From NCBI GenBank assembly GCA_030651575.1, contig JAUSFB010000026.1:1-64000 (forward strand): a DNA stretch of 64,000 bases, read 5' to 3'. The position numbers and the translations under genes are program-made. Below the pieces are notes generated by a model that saw nothing but the letters and a program-made list of their open reading frames with translations, had not been told where the DNA came from and searched no databases. Shown piece after piece: positions 39,955 through 49,507 of the stretch; position 1 is the stretch's first letter; each line of letters opens with the position of its first letter. This DNA is from Phaeospirillum sp. (GTDB taxonomy: Bacteria > Pseudomonadota > Alphaproteobacteria > Rhodospirillales > Magnetospirillaceae).

Positions 39955-40935
39955 TTACGTCTGGATGGCCGTTGCCGTTGTCCAGACTGTACAGATTTCA
40001 TCCAACGCCGCCCGGCCGCAACCGAGGTAGCCCGCCAGGCCGAGGCAGCCGTGGATGGCGCCTTCAAGGCAGACCGCGCGGACTGGCACTCCAGCTTTGG
40101 CGAGAAGGGCGGCATAGGCTTGGCCCTCATCCACCAGCGGGTCGAATCCGGCGGTTAGCACCAGGGCGGGGGCTAGTCCGGCATGGCTGGGGGCGTGCAG
40201 CGGCGAGGCGTCGGGCTCCAGCACCGGGCTGGACCGGCCGACGAAATACTGTTCGGTGAACCAGTCGATGTCATGGGCGGTAAGCAGATAGCCTTCCCCC
40301 AATCGGGTCCGCGACGGATAGTCGCCGCCTTGATCCACCGCTGGATAGACCAGCATCTGGGCCGCCAGCTCGATCCCCAGGTCGCGGGCGTGCAGCGCGG
40401 CGACGGCGGCAAGGGTTCCGCCGGCGCTGTCGCCGCACACGCCCAGGGGCCGTCCCGGTCCGCCGGCTTCCACCGGCCCGGCGGCCAGCCAGGAGAGGGC
40501 GCTGATTCCATCTTGGATGGCGGCGGGGTAGGGGTGTTCCGGCCCTAGTCGGTAATCGACGGCCACCACGACCGAGCCGCAGCGCAGGGCGATGGTGCGG
40601 CAGATGCTGTCGTGAGTCCCGAGGTCGCCGACCACAAAGCCGCCGCCGTGGAAGTAGAGTAAGGTGGAGGCCGCCGCGACGTCGTCCGCCGGCTTGTATA
40701 TACGGAGGGGGATTTCCCCGCCTTGGCCGGAGATGGCGAATTCGGCCGCCTCGACCCCCTCCGGGGTCGGGAGGTTGGTCCGCGACAGGCGGCGGGCGAA
40801 TTCAGCCCGCGCCTCCACCGGTCCCAGAGCGGACAGCGAGGGCAGTTTCAGTTCAGCGGCGCGGGCCAGCACGAAGGCGACATCGTCGTCCAGCCGGCCG
40901 GGCGTGCCGATGGAAAAACTCCCTGTTTGGATCAT
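39955..40935 (-). CDS. Alpha/beta hydrolase, hormone-sensitive-lipase-type esterase
   Basis: 326 residues. HGGGFVVGDL provides the oxyanion hole of the HSL group; nucleophile Ser lies in GDSAGG; the later Asp is in GFDPLVDEG and the His in GAIHGCLG. This is a full catalytic triad. Substrates are probably short-chain esters or acylated small molecules. It has no signal peptide, so it is cytoplasmic. It is divergent from the thioesterase gene. Confidence 0.9.
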   Translation of the reverse strand: MIQTGSFSIGTPGRLDDDVAFVLARAAELKLPSLSALGPVEARAEFARRLSRTNLPTPEGVEAAEFAISGQGGEIPLRIYKPADDVAAASTLLYFHGGGFVVGDLGTHDSICRTIALRCGSVVVAVDYRLGPEHPYPAAIQDGISALSWLAAGPVEAGGPGRPLGVCGDSAGGTLAAVAALHARDLGIELAAQMLVYPAVDQGGDYPSRTRLGEGYLLTAHDIDWFTEQYFVGRSSPVLEPDASPLHAPSHAGLAPALVLTAGFDPLVDEGQAYAALLAKAGVPVRAVCLEGAIHGCLGLAGYLGCGRAALDEICTVWTTATAIQT

Positions 40936-41015
40936 GGCGGGCCTCCGGCCGGTGGTATTGACGCTGAAGCCTAGGTCGTGATTAGGTCGTTGGACAGCGC
41001 AAATATCGGGTGAGC

Positions 41016-41456
41016 ATGACCATGGACCTTCTCGATGGCGAGCCCAAGTCCGGGTTCCAGGACTTGCTCGGTTATCATCTGGCGGAATGGTCCGAGGATT
41101 GGGCGATGCTTGAGCTTCTGGTGGATCGGCGTCACTGCAACCGGGCCGGGGCGGTCCATGGCGGGGTGCTGGCGACGCTGATCGATACCGCGTGCGGCTT
41201 TTCCGCCACCTTTTGCCCCCATCCCGGCCGGGTGCGTCGCGTCGTCACCTTGCAACTGACCACCAGCTTTACCGGACAGGCTCGCCACGGCATCCTGCGG
41301 GCTATCGGCCGCAAGAAGGCCGGCGGCAGCCGTATCGTGTTCTGTTCAGCCGAGGTTCTGGACGAGACCGGAACCCTGATCGCCATGGGCGAGGGAACCT
41401 TCCGCTATCGCGGCGGCAGCGAGTCGCCCGAGGGCGTGCCGCTGTCAGGCTTTTAG
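41016..41456 (+). CDS. PaaI-type hotdog thioesterase
   Basis: 146 residues, single hotdog domain. Signatures: HCNRAGAVHGGVLATLIDTACGFSA and the C-terminal GTLIAMGEGTFRY. It hydrolyses acyl-CoA, often of aromatic or ring-type acids. It could clear dead-end CoA esters from the aryl/alicyclic-CoA operon further downstream, though they are not co-transcribed. It overlaps the convergent methyltransferase gene by 12 bases. GTG 41010 is a possible earlier start. Confidence 0.85.
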   Translation: MTMDLLDGEPKSGFQDLLGYHLAEWSEDWAMLELLVDRRHCNRAGAVHGGVLATLIDTACGFSATFCPHPGRVRRVVTLQLTTSFTGQARHGILRAIGRKKAGGSRIVFCSAEVLDETGTLIAMGEGTFRYRGGSESPEGVPLSGF

Positions 41457-42074
41457 GACAAGCAGACTCCAATCGTTGCCGGCCGGAGACTCGATCAGGG
41501 TCGGCTGTCCGGCCAGTTGGTCCCGGCAGAAGCGCAGCCATGGCCCGGGCTCCGCACCCCACAGGTCGCCGTCGCCATATTCGGGCCGCAGCATGTTGAA
41601 GGCGAAGCCCAAGCGGGAATGGCGCGCCATGGCCCGCAGCACATCTTCGGTCAGTCGCCGCCAGACCTCGTCGCAGGCCCCCGCCGACATGTTGAAGGTT
41701 CCAGAGGCGATGGACCAGTCGGCGGTCGTCACCGGCAGGGCGCTTTGGACGAATCGGGCACGCGAATCGGTCTCTTCCGCGCCGGCGGCTTCGATCATCG
41801 CCTCGCAGATATCGGTGCCGCAGTACTCCGCCAGATGAAAACGGGCGTCGAGATGGCGGAACAGCGCCCCATAGCCGCAACCCACATCGTTGATCGTCAG
41901 CGGTCGGGCGCGGTCGATCATGGAGGTCAGAACGTCAAACCTGCCGAACTGGCCATGGTCATCGCGCCAAGCCACTCCGGCGGCAGTCCGGCCGTATTCC
42001 TTTAGGGTGCAGTGGTAGATCGCCGCCACCTGGGCCAGGGCCTGGGAGTAGGTCGCGATGGTCTGATCATTCAT
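41445..42074 (-). CDS. Class I SAM-dependent methyltransferase
   Basis: 209 residues. Motif I is INDVGCGYGALFRHLD; an acidic loop YCGTDICEAMIEAA follows, then the post-I strand with ARFVQSALP. It is a small-molecule or protein methyltransferase; the substrate is not predictable. Start chosen at 42074 (MNDQTIATYSQ). Its 5' end lies near the operator region of the next operon, transcribed the other way. Confidence 0.8.
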   Translation of the reverse strand: MNDQTIATYSQALAQVAAIYHCTLKEYGRTAAGVAWRDDHGQFGRFDVLTSMIDRARPLTINDVGCGYGALFRHLDARFHLAEYCGTDICEAMIEAAGAEETDSRARFVQSALPVTTADWSIASGTFNMSAGACDEVWRRLTEDVLRAMARHSRLGFAFNMLRPEYGDGDLWGAEPGPWLRFCRDQLAGQPTLIESPAGNDWSLLVLKA

Positions 42075-42151
42075 GCCGGTCCGCCTTTGAAAGCCGTCGG
42101 GAGATGATAGCGCAGCCATCCGGCTCCGGGATAGGCGGCTCTAAATCAGTA

Positions 42152-42204
42152 TTGACATGCGGATTAAACTGAATGATCATTCAGTCATAATGAATGGCCA
42201 TTCA
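42152..42204 (+). promoter_or_regulatory. Promoter with two TetR-type operators
   Basis: TTGACA at 42152-42157 with a weak -10 (GATCAT, 42175-42180). Two palindromes overlap or follow it: CTGAATGATCATTCAG (42169-42184, perfect) and TGAATGGCCATTCA (42191-42204, perfect). Their centres are 21 bases apart, two helical turns. The shared half-site TGAATG/CATTCA suits a TetR repressor, most likely the one encoded at 46570. The first start codon, 42218, lies just after. Confidence 0.75.
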
Positions 42205-42217
42205 GCTTGAGGGTCGA

Positions 42218-42991
42218 ATGTCGCAACAGGTTCTCTCCATCTCGCGGGTTGGCAATGTCGTCGTGCTCACCCTTGACAGCCCGCCGGTCAATGCACTCAG
42301 CAAGGCTCTGATCAAGGCGCTCCATGCCGCCATGGATCAGGTCGAGGCCGATAAAAGCATCGGCGCCGTCCACATCCGCAGCAATGCCAAGGTGTTTTGC
42401 GCCGGTGCCGATCTGGGGGAAATGCGCGAAAATCTGGCCGATCCCGATAAGGTCGATACCCAGATCGATTTCGTGCGCGATCTTCAGAACGTGCTGAAGC
42501 GGATCGAGACCCTGGGCGTCGCGACCATCGCCGAGGTCGGTGGGGCCGCCATGGGCGGTGGGCTGGAGCTGGCGCTGGCCTGTGATTTCCGCGTCGCCGC
42601 CGTCGAGGCCAAGCTGGCGCTGCCCGAGGTCAATCTGGGCCTGATCCCCGGCGCGGGCGGCACCCAGCGCCTGACCAATCTGTGCGGCCCGTCGGTGGCC
42701 AAGCGGCTGATCCTGGGGGCCGAGATCTTGAACGGAGCCGCCGCCCAAGACCTGGGGATCGTCCATTGGGCGGTGCCGAGGGCCGAACTGGCCGCTTTCG
42801 CCCAGGGATTGGCCGAGCGCATCGGCGCTTTGCCGCGCGCCGCCGTGGCCGCCTCGAAATCCTGCATCGCCGCCGCCGCCGACCCGGCCCGCGACGGTTA
42901 CGAGGAAGAGCTTTCCGCCACCCGCGACCTGCTCTTGCACGAGCCGGAGACACGGTCGCGCGTCGAGGCTTTCCTGTCCGGTCAACGTTGA
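42218..42991 (+). CDS. Enoyl-CoA hydratase/isomerase family protein 1
   Basis: 257 residues, crotonase fold. Oxyanion-hole segments are FCAGADLGEM and EVGGAAMGGGLELALACDFR; PEVNLGLIPGAGGTQRL carries the catalytic Glu region typical of true hydratases. First gene of a CoA-thioester degradation operon. It resembles hydratases of alicyclic or aryl-CoA pathways (BadK type), but that specificity is not proven. I chose 42218 over 42194 because the latter lies in the operator and 42218 has a TTGAGGG binding site. Confidence 0.88.
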   Translation: MSQQVLSISRVGNVVVLTLDSPPVNALSKALIKALHAAMDQVEADKSIGAVHIRSNAKVFCAGADLGEMRENLADPDKVDTQIDFVRDLQNVLKRIETLGVATIAEVGGAAMGGGLELALACDFRVAAVEAKLALPEVNLGLIPGAGGTQRLTNLCGPSVAKRLILGAEILNGAAAQDLGIVHWAVPRAELAAFAQGLAERIGALPRAAVAASKSCIAAAADPARDGYEEELSATRDLLLHEPETRSRVEAFLSGQR

Positions 42992-43018
42992 TTCTTTATT
43001 CATCAAGGAGCGAGACAC

Positions 43019-43765
43019 ATGAACTTCAAAGATAAGGTCGCCCTGGTCACCGGCGGCGCTTCCGGCATCGGCCTCTGCACGGTCCAGACCATCGCCGAAT
43101 TGGGCGGGGACGTCCTGGTCGCCGACATCAATGTCGAAGCCGGCGAGAAGGCCGCGGCCGATATCCGCGCCAAGGGCGGCAAGGCCGAGTTCGTTCGCCT
43201 CGACGTCACCGACAAGGCGTCCATCGCCACGGTGCGCGACCATGTGCTGGCCAGCAAGGGCCGCCTCGACGTGCTGTGCAACGTCGCCGGCTGGGGCCAT
43301 ATTCAGCCGTTCGTCAATAATGACGACGCTTTCATCGCCAAGGTGATGGCGCTGAACCTGAATGGCCCGATCGAGCTGATCCGCGCCTTCTTCCCCTCCA
43401 TGATCGAGAAGCAGGGCGGCAAGATCGTCAACGTTTCTTCCGATGCCGGCCGCGTCGGTTCGCTGGGCGAGAGTGTCTATTCGGCGGCCAAGGGCGGTCT
43501 GATCGCCTTCTCCAAGTCGCTGGCCCGTGAAGGCGCCCGCTATGGCATCACCGTCAACGCCATCTGCCCCGGCCCGACCGACACCCCCCTGCTGAAGTCC
43601 GAGCCGGAGAAGTTCCTGGAAGCCTTCCTCAAGGTCATTCCCATGCGCCGCTTCGGCAAGCCGCAGGAAGTGGCCGACGGTATCGTCTTCCTGGCGAGCA
43701 ACCGGGCCAACTACATCACCGGCCAGGTTCTGAGCGTCAACGGCGGCATCACCATGGTGGGCTAA
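43019..43765 (+). CDS. SDR dehydrogenase, BadH-like (2-hydroxycyclohexanecarboxyl-CoA dehydrogenase type)
   Basis: 248 residues. NAD-binding TGGASGIG; catalytic Ser-Tyr-Lys in [24 protein letters not shown]-terminal [16 protein letters not shown]. The AGW segment, the SSDAGRVGS run and the last 15 residues resemble BadH of Rhodopseudomonas as I recall it. It should oxidise a 3-hydroxyacyl-CoA on a ring or chain. It has a good AAGGAG ribosome binding site. Confidence 0.85.
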   Translation: MNFKDKVALVTGGASGIGLCTVQTIAELGGDVLVADINVEAGEKAAADIRAKGGKAEFVRLDVTDKASIATVRDHVLASKGRLDVLCNVAGWGHIQPFVNNDDAFIAKVMALNLNGPIELIRAFFPSMIEKQGGKIVNVSSDAGRVGSLGESVYSAAKGGLIAFSKSLAREGARYGITVNAICPGPTDTPLLKSEPEKFLEAFLKVIPMRRFGKPQEVADGIVFLASNRANYITGQVLSVNGGITMVG

Positions 43766-43796
43766 TCGCCCAACCCAAATCGGAAAGGAATTAGAT

Positions 43797-44615
43797 ATGC
43801 GTAAGTTCAAGGCTGCCGATTACAAGGCTCAGAATTTCGGTTGGAAGGTCGAGGGCAAGGTCGCGACGTTGACCCTGAACCGTCCCGAGAAGAAGAACCC
43901 GCTGACGTTCGACTCGTATGGCGAGCTGCGCGACCTGTTCAACAATCTGGTCTACGCCACCGACGTCAAGGCCATCGTCATCACCGGCGAGGGCGGCAAT
44001 TTCTGCTCTGGCGGCGACGTGCACGAGATCATCGGGCCGCTGACCAAGATGGAAATGCCGGAACTGCTGGAATTCACCCGCATGACCGGCGACGCGGTCA
44101 AGGCCATGCGCATGTGCCCGCAGCCGATCATCGCCGCCATCGACGGTATCTGCGCCGGTGCTGGCACCATGCTGGCCTCGGCTTCCGACATCCGCTTTGG
44201 CACCGTCAAGTCCAAGGTGGCGTTCCTGTTCGTCCGCGTCGGTCTGGCCGGCGCCGATATGGGCGCCTGCACCTTGCTGCCGCGCCTGATCGGTCTGTCG
44301 CGCGCCGCCGAGTTGCTCTATACCGGCCGCGCCATGGGTGGTGAAGAGGCCGAGCGTTGGGGCTTTTACAACTCGCTGCACAGCTCGGAAGAGATTCTGG
44401 AGAACGCCACCAAGCTGGCTCACAGCCTGGCCGACGGCCCCACCTTCGGCCATGCCATGACCAAGAAGATGCTGTGGCAGGAGTGGAACCAGGGTCTGGG
44501 CGAGTGCATCGAGGCCGAGGCCCAGGCCCAGGCCATCTGCATGAAGACCAACGACTTCGAGCGGGCTTATGTGGCGTTCGCCGCCAAGCAGTCGCCCAAG
44601 TTTGAAGGGAACTAA
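43797..44615 (+). CDS. Enoyl-CoA hydratase/isomerase family protein 2
   Basis: 272 residues, crotonase fold: [14 protein letters not shown] and [18 protein letters not shown] for the oxyanion hole, then [21 protein letters not shown]. In place of the usual hydratase Glu pair it has G-A-D-M-G-A, a pattern seen in crotonase relatives of aryl-CoA and alicyclic clusters, so it may be a ring hydrolase or isomerase and not a plain hydratase. Preceded by AAAGGAA; four bases separate it from the next gene. Confidence 0.85.
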   Translation: MRKFKAADYKAQNFGWKVEGKVATLTLNRPEKKNPLTFDSYGELRDLFNNLVYATDVKAIVITGEGGNFCSGGDVHEIIGPLTKMEMPELLEFTRMTGDAVKAMRMCPQPIIAAIDGICAGAGTMLASASDIRFGTVKSKVAFLFVRVGLAGADMGACTLLPRLIGLSRAAELLYTGRAMGGEEAERWGFYNSLHSSEEILENATKLAHSLADGPTFGHAMTKKMLWQEWNQGLGECIEAEAQAQAICMKTNDFERAYVAFAAKQSPKFEGN

Positions 44616-44619
44616 ATCC

Positions 44620-45807
44620 ATGAGCGACGCCTCGTTCCTCGAATGGCCTTTTTTCGACCAGACTCACCGCGCTTTCGCCGATGATCTGGAAAATTGGGCC
44701 AAAGCCAACCTTGCGAGGGTGTGCCCCGAGGACGAGGCGCATGGACCCGCCATGGACCAGACCGCGAGAAATCTGGTCCGTGAGCTGGGAAAGGCCGGGT
44801 TCCTGGCGGCCAGCGTTCCCGCGGAATATGGTGGACGGGCCAAGGACTTCGATGTCCGCGCCATCTGCCTGGGCCGCGAGATCCTGGCTCGCCATGCCGG
44901 TCTGGCCGATTTCGCCTTCGCCATGCAGGGCTTGGGTAGCGCCGCCATCACCTTGTTCGGCAACGACGCGCAGAAGAGCCGCTACCTCCCCAAGGTGGGA
45001 CGGGGCGAATCCATCGCCGCCTTCGCCATCTCCGAGGTCGATGCCGGTTCCGACGTGGGCAATATGAGCACGCGAGCGGTTCTGGACGGCGATCACTACG
45101 TCATCGATGGGGCCAAGACCTGGATCTCCAACGCCGGTCTGGCCGATTTCTATACCGTGTTCGCCCGCATCGGCGACGGCGCCGGGGCCAAGAATCTCGC
45201 AGCCTTCGTGGTCGATGCGAATACGCCGGGCCTTACCGTCTCCGAACGTATCGACGTGATCGCGCCGCATCCGCTGGGCTCGTTGAAGTTCGAGGGTATG
45301 CGGGTTCCGGCCGCCAATCTGCTGGGACAGCCCGGCGACGGCTTCAAGGTCGCCATGTCGGTGCTGGACGTGTTCCGCACCACGGTCGGAGCCGCCGCCC
45401 TGGGCTTTGCGCGGCGCGCCCTGGACGAGGCGCTGGCCAGGATCTTCAAGCGCAAGGTGTTCGGCTCCAAGCTGGCCGACTACCAGCTGACCCAGGCCAA
45501 GATCGCCGAGATGGCGGTGGCCATCGACGCCAGCGCCCTGCTGATCTACCGCTCGGCCTGGACCAAGGACGTCAAGGGCGGCCGGGTGACGCGCGAGGCC
45601 TCCATGGCCAAGCAGTTCGCCACCGATCAGGCCCAGGTGGTGATCGACGAGGCGGTGCAGCTGTGGGGCGGCCTGGGCGTGGTCAGCGGCGTCACGGTGG
45701 AAAAGCTCTACCGCGAAATTCGGGCGCTGCGCATCTACGAGGGCACCAGTGAGGTTCAAAAGCTGGTGATCGCCTCCAAGGTGTTCGAGGGATATCCGCA
45801 TGACTGA
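44620..45807 (+). CDS. Acyl-CoA dehydrogenase
   Basis: 395 residues. FAD motifs [16 protein letters not shown] and [17 protein letters not shown]-terminal region [39 protein letters not shown], with the YEGT segment that places the catalytic Glu. It introduces an alpha,beta double bond into the CoA thioester, passing electrons to ETF. The stop overlaps the next gene's start by eight bases. Confidence 0.92.
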   Translation: MSDASFLEWPFFDQTHRAFADDLENWAKANLARVCPEDEAHGPAMDQTARNLVRELGKAGFLAASVPAEYGGRAKDFDVRAICLGREILARHAGLADFAFAMQGLGSAAITLFGNDAQKSRYLPKVGRGESIAAFAISEVDAGSDVGNMSTRAVLDGDHYVIDGAKTWISNAGLADFYTVFARIGDGAGAKNLAAFVVDANTPGLTVSERIDVIAPHPLGSLKFEGMRVPAANLLGQPGDGFKVAMSVLDVFRTTVGAAALGFARRALDEALARIFKRKVFGSKLADYQLTQAKIAEMAVAIDASALLIYRSAWTKDVKGGRVTREASMAKQFATDQAQVVIDEAVQLWGGLGVVSGVTVEKLYREIRALRIYEGTSEVQKLVIASKVFEGYPHD

Positions 45808-46570
45808 GCCGCTGGCGGGCCGGCACGCCCTGGTCACCGGCGGCGGACGCGGAATCGGCGCCGCCATCGCCCGGCAACTGCTGTCCCTGGGGGCCAGCGT
45901 CACCATCACCGGACGCGACGCCGCGCGGTTGCGGGCGGCGGCGGCGGAGATGGGCGAGCGGGCTTTCGGCATCGCCATGGACGTCACCGATCCGGCCGCC
46001 ATCGAAGCCGGCTTTGCCGAGGCGGCCAAGCGGTTCGGCCCCATCGCCATCCTGGTCAACAATGCCGGCATCGCCAAGGCGGCCCCGTTCGGCAAGACCG
46101 ATCTGACCATGTGGGACGATATCTTGCGCACCGACCTGACCGGGGCCTTCCTTTGCGCCAAGGCGGCGGTTCCGGGCATGTTGGCGGTGGGGTGGGGGCG
46201 GGTGGTCAACGTGGCCTCCACGGCGGGCCTTACCGGCCTGGCCTATTGCACCGCCTACTGCGCCGCCAAGCACGGGTTGATCGGTCTGACCCGCGCTCTG
46301 GCGCGTGAGCTGGCCCTGAAGCCGGTGACGGTGAACGCGGTCTGTCCCGGTTATACCGAGACCGATATCGTCGAGACCACCTTGGACAATATCGTCGCCA
46401 AGACCGGCCGGCCGCGCGAGGATGCGCTGGCGGATCTGGTGGCGCAAAATCCTCAGAAACGTCTGATAAAGCCGCAGGAAGTGGCCGAGGCGGTGGGCTG
46501 GCTGTGCCTGCCCGGCTCGGCCTCCATCACCGGTCAGAGCATTGCGGTGGCGGGCGGCGAGTTGATGTGA
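45800..46570 (+). CDS. SDR dehydrogenase 2 (3-hydroxyacyl-CoA/ketoreductase type)
   Basis: 256 residues. [12 protein letters not shown] nucleotide-binding motif, NNAG, catalytic S...YxxxK in [23 protein letters not shown], and C-terminal [14 protein letters not shown]. It is similar to 3-hydroxyacyl-CoA dehydrogenases such as PhaB/FabG types. It overlaps both neighbours, so the operon is tightly coupled. Confidence 0.87.
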   Translation: MTEPLAGRHALVTGGGRGIGAAIARQLLSLGASVTITGRDAARLRAAAAEMGERAFGIAMDVTDPAAIEAGFAEAAKRFGPIAILVNNAGIAKAAPFGKTDLTMWDDILRTDLTGAFLCAKAAVPGMLAVGWGRVVNVASTAGLTGLAYCTAYCAAKHGLIGLTRALARELALKPVTVNAVCPGYTETDIVETTLDNIVAKTGRPREDALADLVAQNPQKRLIKPQEVAEAVGWLCLPGSASITGQSIAVAGGELM

Positions 46571-47241
46571 TGGAAGCGAGGGCGAGCATGGCTCATGACG
46601 TCAAGTCCCAGGTTGCCGACGAGGCGCTGGTGCATCGGCGTCGCGCCCAGATCATCGCGGCGGCGGTGGAACTGTTCGCCCATCAGGGCTTTTACCGCAC
46701 CACCATTCAGGACGTGGCCAAGAAGGCCGGCGTCAGCGCCGGCCTGATCTATCAGTACGTCACCGACAAGGAAGACGTCCTGCTGTTGGTCCTGCTGAGT
46801 GTGCTCGACTCCTACAAGCAGGAGATTCCGGCGGCGCTGGCGGGACTGACCGATCCGCTGGAGCGGTTCTGGGCTGCCGTCGGGGCCTATTGCCGGGTGG
46901 TGGATCAGCGCCGCGAAGCCACCGTGCTGGCCTATCGCTCGACCAAGTCGCTGCCCGACGATCGGCGCGAACTGATCAAGGCCTCGGAGATCGAGACCAA
47001 CGGCATGATCGCCGCCTGCCTGCGCGACTGCATCAAGGCCGGCCTGATGCGCGAGGTCAATGCCGAGCTGGTGGCCTATCAGCTGGTCACTTTCGCCCAT
47101 AGCTGGGCGTTGAAGCACTGGCGACTCAAGGAGCTGTGCACCCTGGAAGAGTATATCGCCCAGGGATTCGATTTCTTCGCCCAAGCCTTGCTGACGCCCA
47201 AAGGGCGCAGGCATCAACAAAAAATCCAAACGGGAGGTTGA
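46570..47241 (+). CDS. TetR family repressor of the CoA-thioester operon
   Basis: 223 residues. N-terminal TetR helix-turn-helix: AQIIAAAVELFAHQGFYRTTIQDVAKKAGVSAGLIYQYVTDKEDVL. The C-terminal ligand domain (~80-215) is FadR/PaaR-like, suggesting a CoA thioester effector. It overlaps the second SDR by one base (TGATG). It is the likely binder of the two TGAATG-N-CATTCA palindromes in front of the first gene. ATG 46588 is an alternative start. Confidence 0.88.
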   Translation: MEARASMAHDVKSQVADEALVHRRRAQIIAAAVELFAHQGFYRTTIQDVAKKAGVSAGLIYQYVTDKEDVLLLVLLSVLDSYKQEIPAALAGLTDPLERFWAAVGAYCRVVDQRREATVLAYRSTKSLPDDRRELIKASEIETNGMIAACLRDCIKAGLMREVNAELVAYQLVTFAHSWALKHWRLKELCTLEEYIAQGFDFFAQALLTPKGRRHQQKIQTGG

Positions 47242-47243
47242 CC

Positions 47244-48878
47244 ATGCATTTGCCCGGAGGCGTGCCCAGCGCTCATGTGGACGACTTTGCCCGGCGTTTG
47301 TTGCCGCCGCCGGAGTCGTGGCCGGTATTCGACTATTCGGCTCCCCATCTCAGCCATTATCCCGACCGGATCAATGCGGCCGTCACGCTGATCGACAGCG
47401 CGGTGGCCGATGGCTTCGGGGCGAAGCCGGCTTTCCATTACGGCGACGGCACCTGGAGCTATGCCCATCTGCTGGATCGCGCCAACCGGATCGCCCGCGT
47501 TCTGGTCGAGGATTTCGGGCTGGTGCCGGGCAACCGGGTGCTGATGCGCTCGGGCAATACCCCCATGGTGGCGGCCTGCTGGCTGGCGGTACTGAAGGCG
47601 GGCGGCGTCTGCGTCATGAGCATGTCGCTGCTGCGCTCCAAGGAACTGGGCTACATCGTCGAAAAGGCCAAGATCAAGATCGCCCTGTGCGAGAAGGATC
47701 TGGCCGAGGAGATGGAGCTGACCAAGGCCAAGACGCTGGATTTGGCCCATGTGGCCTATTTCACCGCGCTTGGCGACGGTGACGCCGACTTGGACCGCCG
47801 GGCCGAGGCCAAGCCGGCCGGCTTCGACAATGTGGACACTGCCGCCGACGATGTGGCGCTGATCACCTTCACCTCGGGCACCACCGGCAATCCCAAGGGC
47901 GCCATGCATTTTCACCGCGATATCCTGGCGGTGTGCGATTGTTGGCCGCAAAGCTACACCATCGATCCCGACGAGATCATCGTGGGCTCGCCGTCCTTTG
48001 CCTTCACCTATGGGCTGGCGGCGTTCCTGACCTATCCGCTACGCTATCGCGCCACCGCGGTGCTGGTCCAGCGGCCGACTCCGGACCTGATCCTGGCGGC
48101 GATCCAGCGGCATCGTTGCACCAGCCTTTATGCGGTGCCCACCGCCTTTCACGCCATGCTGCAACAGCTGGATCGCTACGATATCAGCAGCCTGCGCAAG
48201 TGTTCCTCGGCCGGCGAGCATCTGCGCCAGAAGCTGTGGCAAGACTGGCTCGACGCCACCGGTCTCAAGCTGGTCAACGGCATCGGCATGACCGAGATGC
48301 TGACTCATTTCATCGCTCAGACCCCCGATGTCGCCAAGGAGGGCGCCACCGGCAAGCCGGTTCCGGGCTACAGCGCCTGCATCCTCGATGACGAGTTCAA
48401 TCCGCTGCCGCCGGGCAGTCGCGGCCGGCTGGCGGTGCGGGGGCCGACGGGGTGCCGTTATCTCGACGATCCCGACCGACAGGCCAGCTTTGTCAAGAAC
48501 GGCTGGAACGTCACCGGCGATATCATGGAGGAGGATGCTGAGGGCTGGTTCTGGTACGTGGACCGCTCGGACGACATGATCATTTCCTCCGGTTACAACA
48601 TCTCGGCCCAGGAGGTGGAGCGGGTGATCATGGAGCATCCCAAGGTGTTCGAATGCGCCGTGGTCGGCGTACCCGACGAAGCCCGTGGCAATATTGTCCG
48701 GGCCTGCATCGTGTTGAGCAATCCGGCCCATGAGAGCGAGGTGCTGGCCGAGGAAATCCAGGCCTTCGTCAAGGCCGCCATCGCCCCCTACAAGTATCCC
48801 CGCGATATCAAGTTCCTGGAGGTTCTGCCAAAGACCCAAACCGGCAAGATCCAGCGGTTCCGGCTGCGGCAGATCTGA
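47244..48878 (+). CDS. Benzoate-CoA ligase family enzyme (2-aminobenzoate-CoA ligase-like)
   Basis: 544 residues, adenylate-forming enzyme. P-loop-like TFTSGTTGNPKGAMHFHRD, substrate pocket region SPSFAFTYGLAAFLTYPLRYRA, VNGIGMTEMLTHF, the hinge RSDDMIISSGYNISAQEVE, and the C-terminal catalytic Lys in KTQTGKIQR. The HFHRD and FAFTYGL segments are those of benzoate/2-aminobenzoate-CoA ligases. It activates the carboxylic acid substrate of the operon. No ring monooxygenase or reductase gene is nearby. A hairpin follows the gene. Confidence 0.88.
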   Translation: MHLPGGVPSAHVDDFARRLLPPPESWPVFDYSAPHLSHYPDRINAAVTLIDSAVADGFGAKPAFHYGDGTWSYAHLLDRANRIARVLVEDFGLVPGNRVLMRSGNTPMVAACWLAVLKAGGVCVMSMSLLRSKELGYIVEKAKIKIALCEKDLAEEMELTKAKTLDLAHVAYFTALGDGDADLDRRAEAKPAGFDNVDTAADDVALITFTSGTTGNPKGAMHFHRDILAVCDCWPQSYTIDPDEIIVGSPSFAFTYGLAAFLTYPLRYRATAVLVQRPTPDLILAAIQRHRCTSLYAVPTAFHAMLQQLDRYDISSLRKCSSAGEHLRQKLWQDWLDATGLKLVNGIGMTEMLTHFIAQTPDVAKEGATGKPVPGYSACILDDEFNPLPPGSRGRLAVRGPTGCRYLDDPDRQASFVKNGWNVTGDIMEEDAEGWFWYVDRSDDMIISSGYNISAQEVERVIMEHPKVFECAVVGVPDEARGNIVRACIVLSNPAHESEVLAEEIQAFVKAAIAPYKYPRDIKFLEVLPKTQTGKIQRFRLRQI

Positions 48879-48894
48879 TCGGCGCCGATACTTC

Positions 48895-48922
48895 GGGACG
48901 GTCGCCCGTCGGCGACCGTCCC
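48895..48922. terminator. Strong hairpin between converging operons
   Basis: GGGACGGTCGCC and GGCGACCGTCCC form a perfect 12 bp stem around CGTC. There is no T run, so it may be a bidirectional or rho-assisted terminator. Confidence 0.6.
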
Positions 48923-48935
48923 GGCATGCGGTTTT

Positions 48936-49379
48936 CTACGCCTTTGGCCGCCGGACGGTATTGAACCAGTATTCCTGGATGCCGTGGATGGCCTGGAACA
49001 GGTCGTCAACGTCCATGGGCTTGGTGACATAGCCATGGGCGCCGGACTGGTAGGCCGATGTCACATCCCGCTCGGCGGTGGAGGTCGACAGCATCACCAC
49101 CGGCAGATGCCGCAGATGCGGATCGGCGCGAATTTCGCTTAGAACCTGAAAGCCGTTCTTGCGCGGCATGTTGATGTCGAGCAGAACCAGATGGGGCGGC
49201 GGATGGCGGTCGGTGGATGGGGGCGGTTGCATACGCAATCTTTCCATCGCCTCGACGCCGTCGATGGCGCGTTCCACCACGCAGTTGAATCGGCCCACGC
49301 CGATGGCCTTTGAGACGAGCGCCGCGTCGGCGGGATCGTCGTCGACAACCAAAACGTAGTAAGGAGCGGTCTGATCCAT
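48936..49379 (-). CDS. Single-domain response regulator
   Basis: 147 residues, one receiver domain: acidic cluster VVDDDP, phospho-acceptor Asp in VLLDINMPRKNG, Thr/Ser in MLSTSTAERD and Lys in YVTKPMD. There is no output domain. It resembles Rcp1-type regulators that pair with phytochrome-like or hybrid kinases, often at other loci. Transcribed alone, convergent with the ligase operon. Confidence 0.9.
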   Translation of the reverse strand: MDQTAPYYVLVVDDDPADAALVSKAIGVGRFNCVVERAIDGVEAMERLRMQPPPSTDRHPPPHLVLLDINMPRKNGFQVLSEIRADPHLRHLPVVMLSTSTAERDVTSAYQSGAHGYVTKPMDVDDLFQAIHGIQEYWFNTVRRPKA

Positions 49380-49507
49380 GGAAATTCCGCAGCATATATT
49401 TCGTTGAGCCCAAGCTTATTCCTGCAATACTATGCCCCGATCGTGACGGAATTTTGCGCCTCATATAAATGAGATGCAAATATGATCGCGTAATAGGGGT
49501 AATTTGG

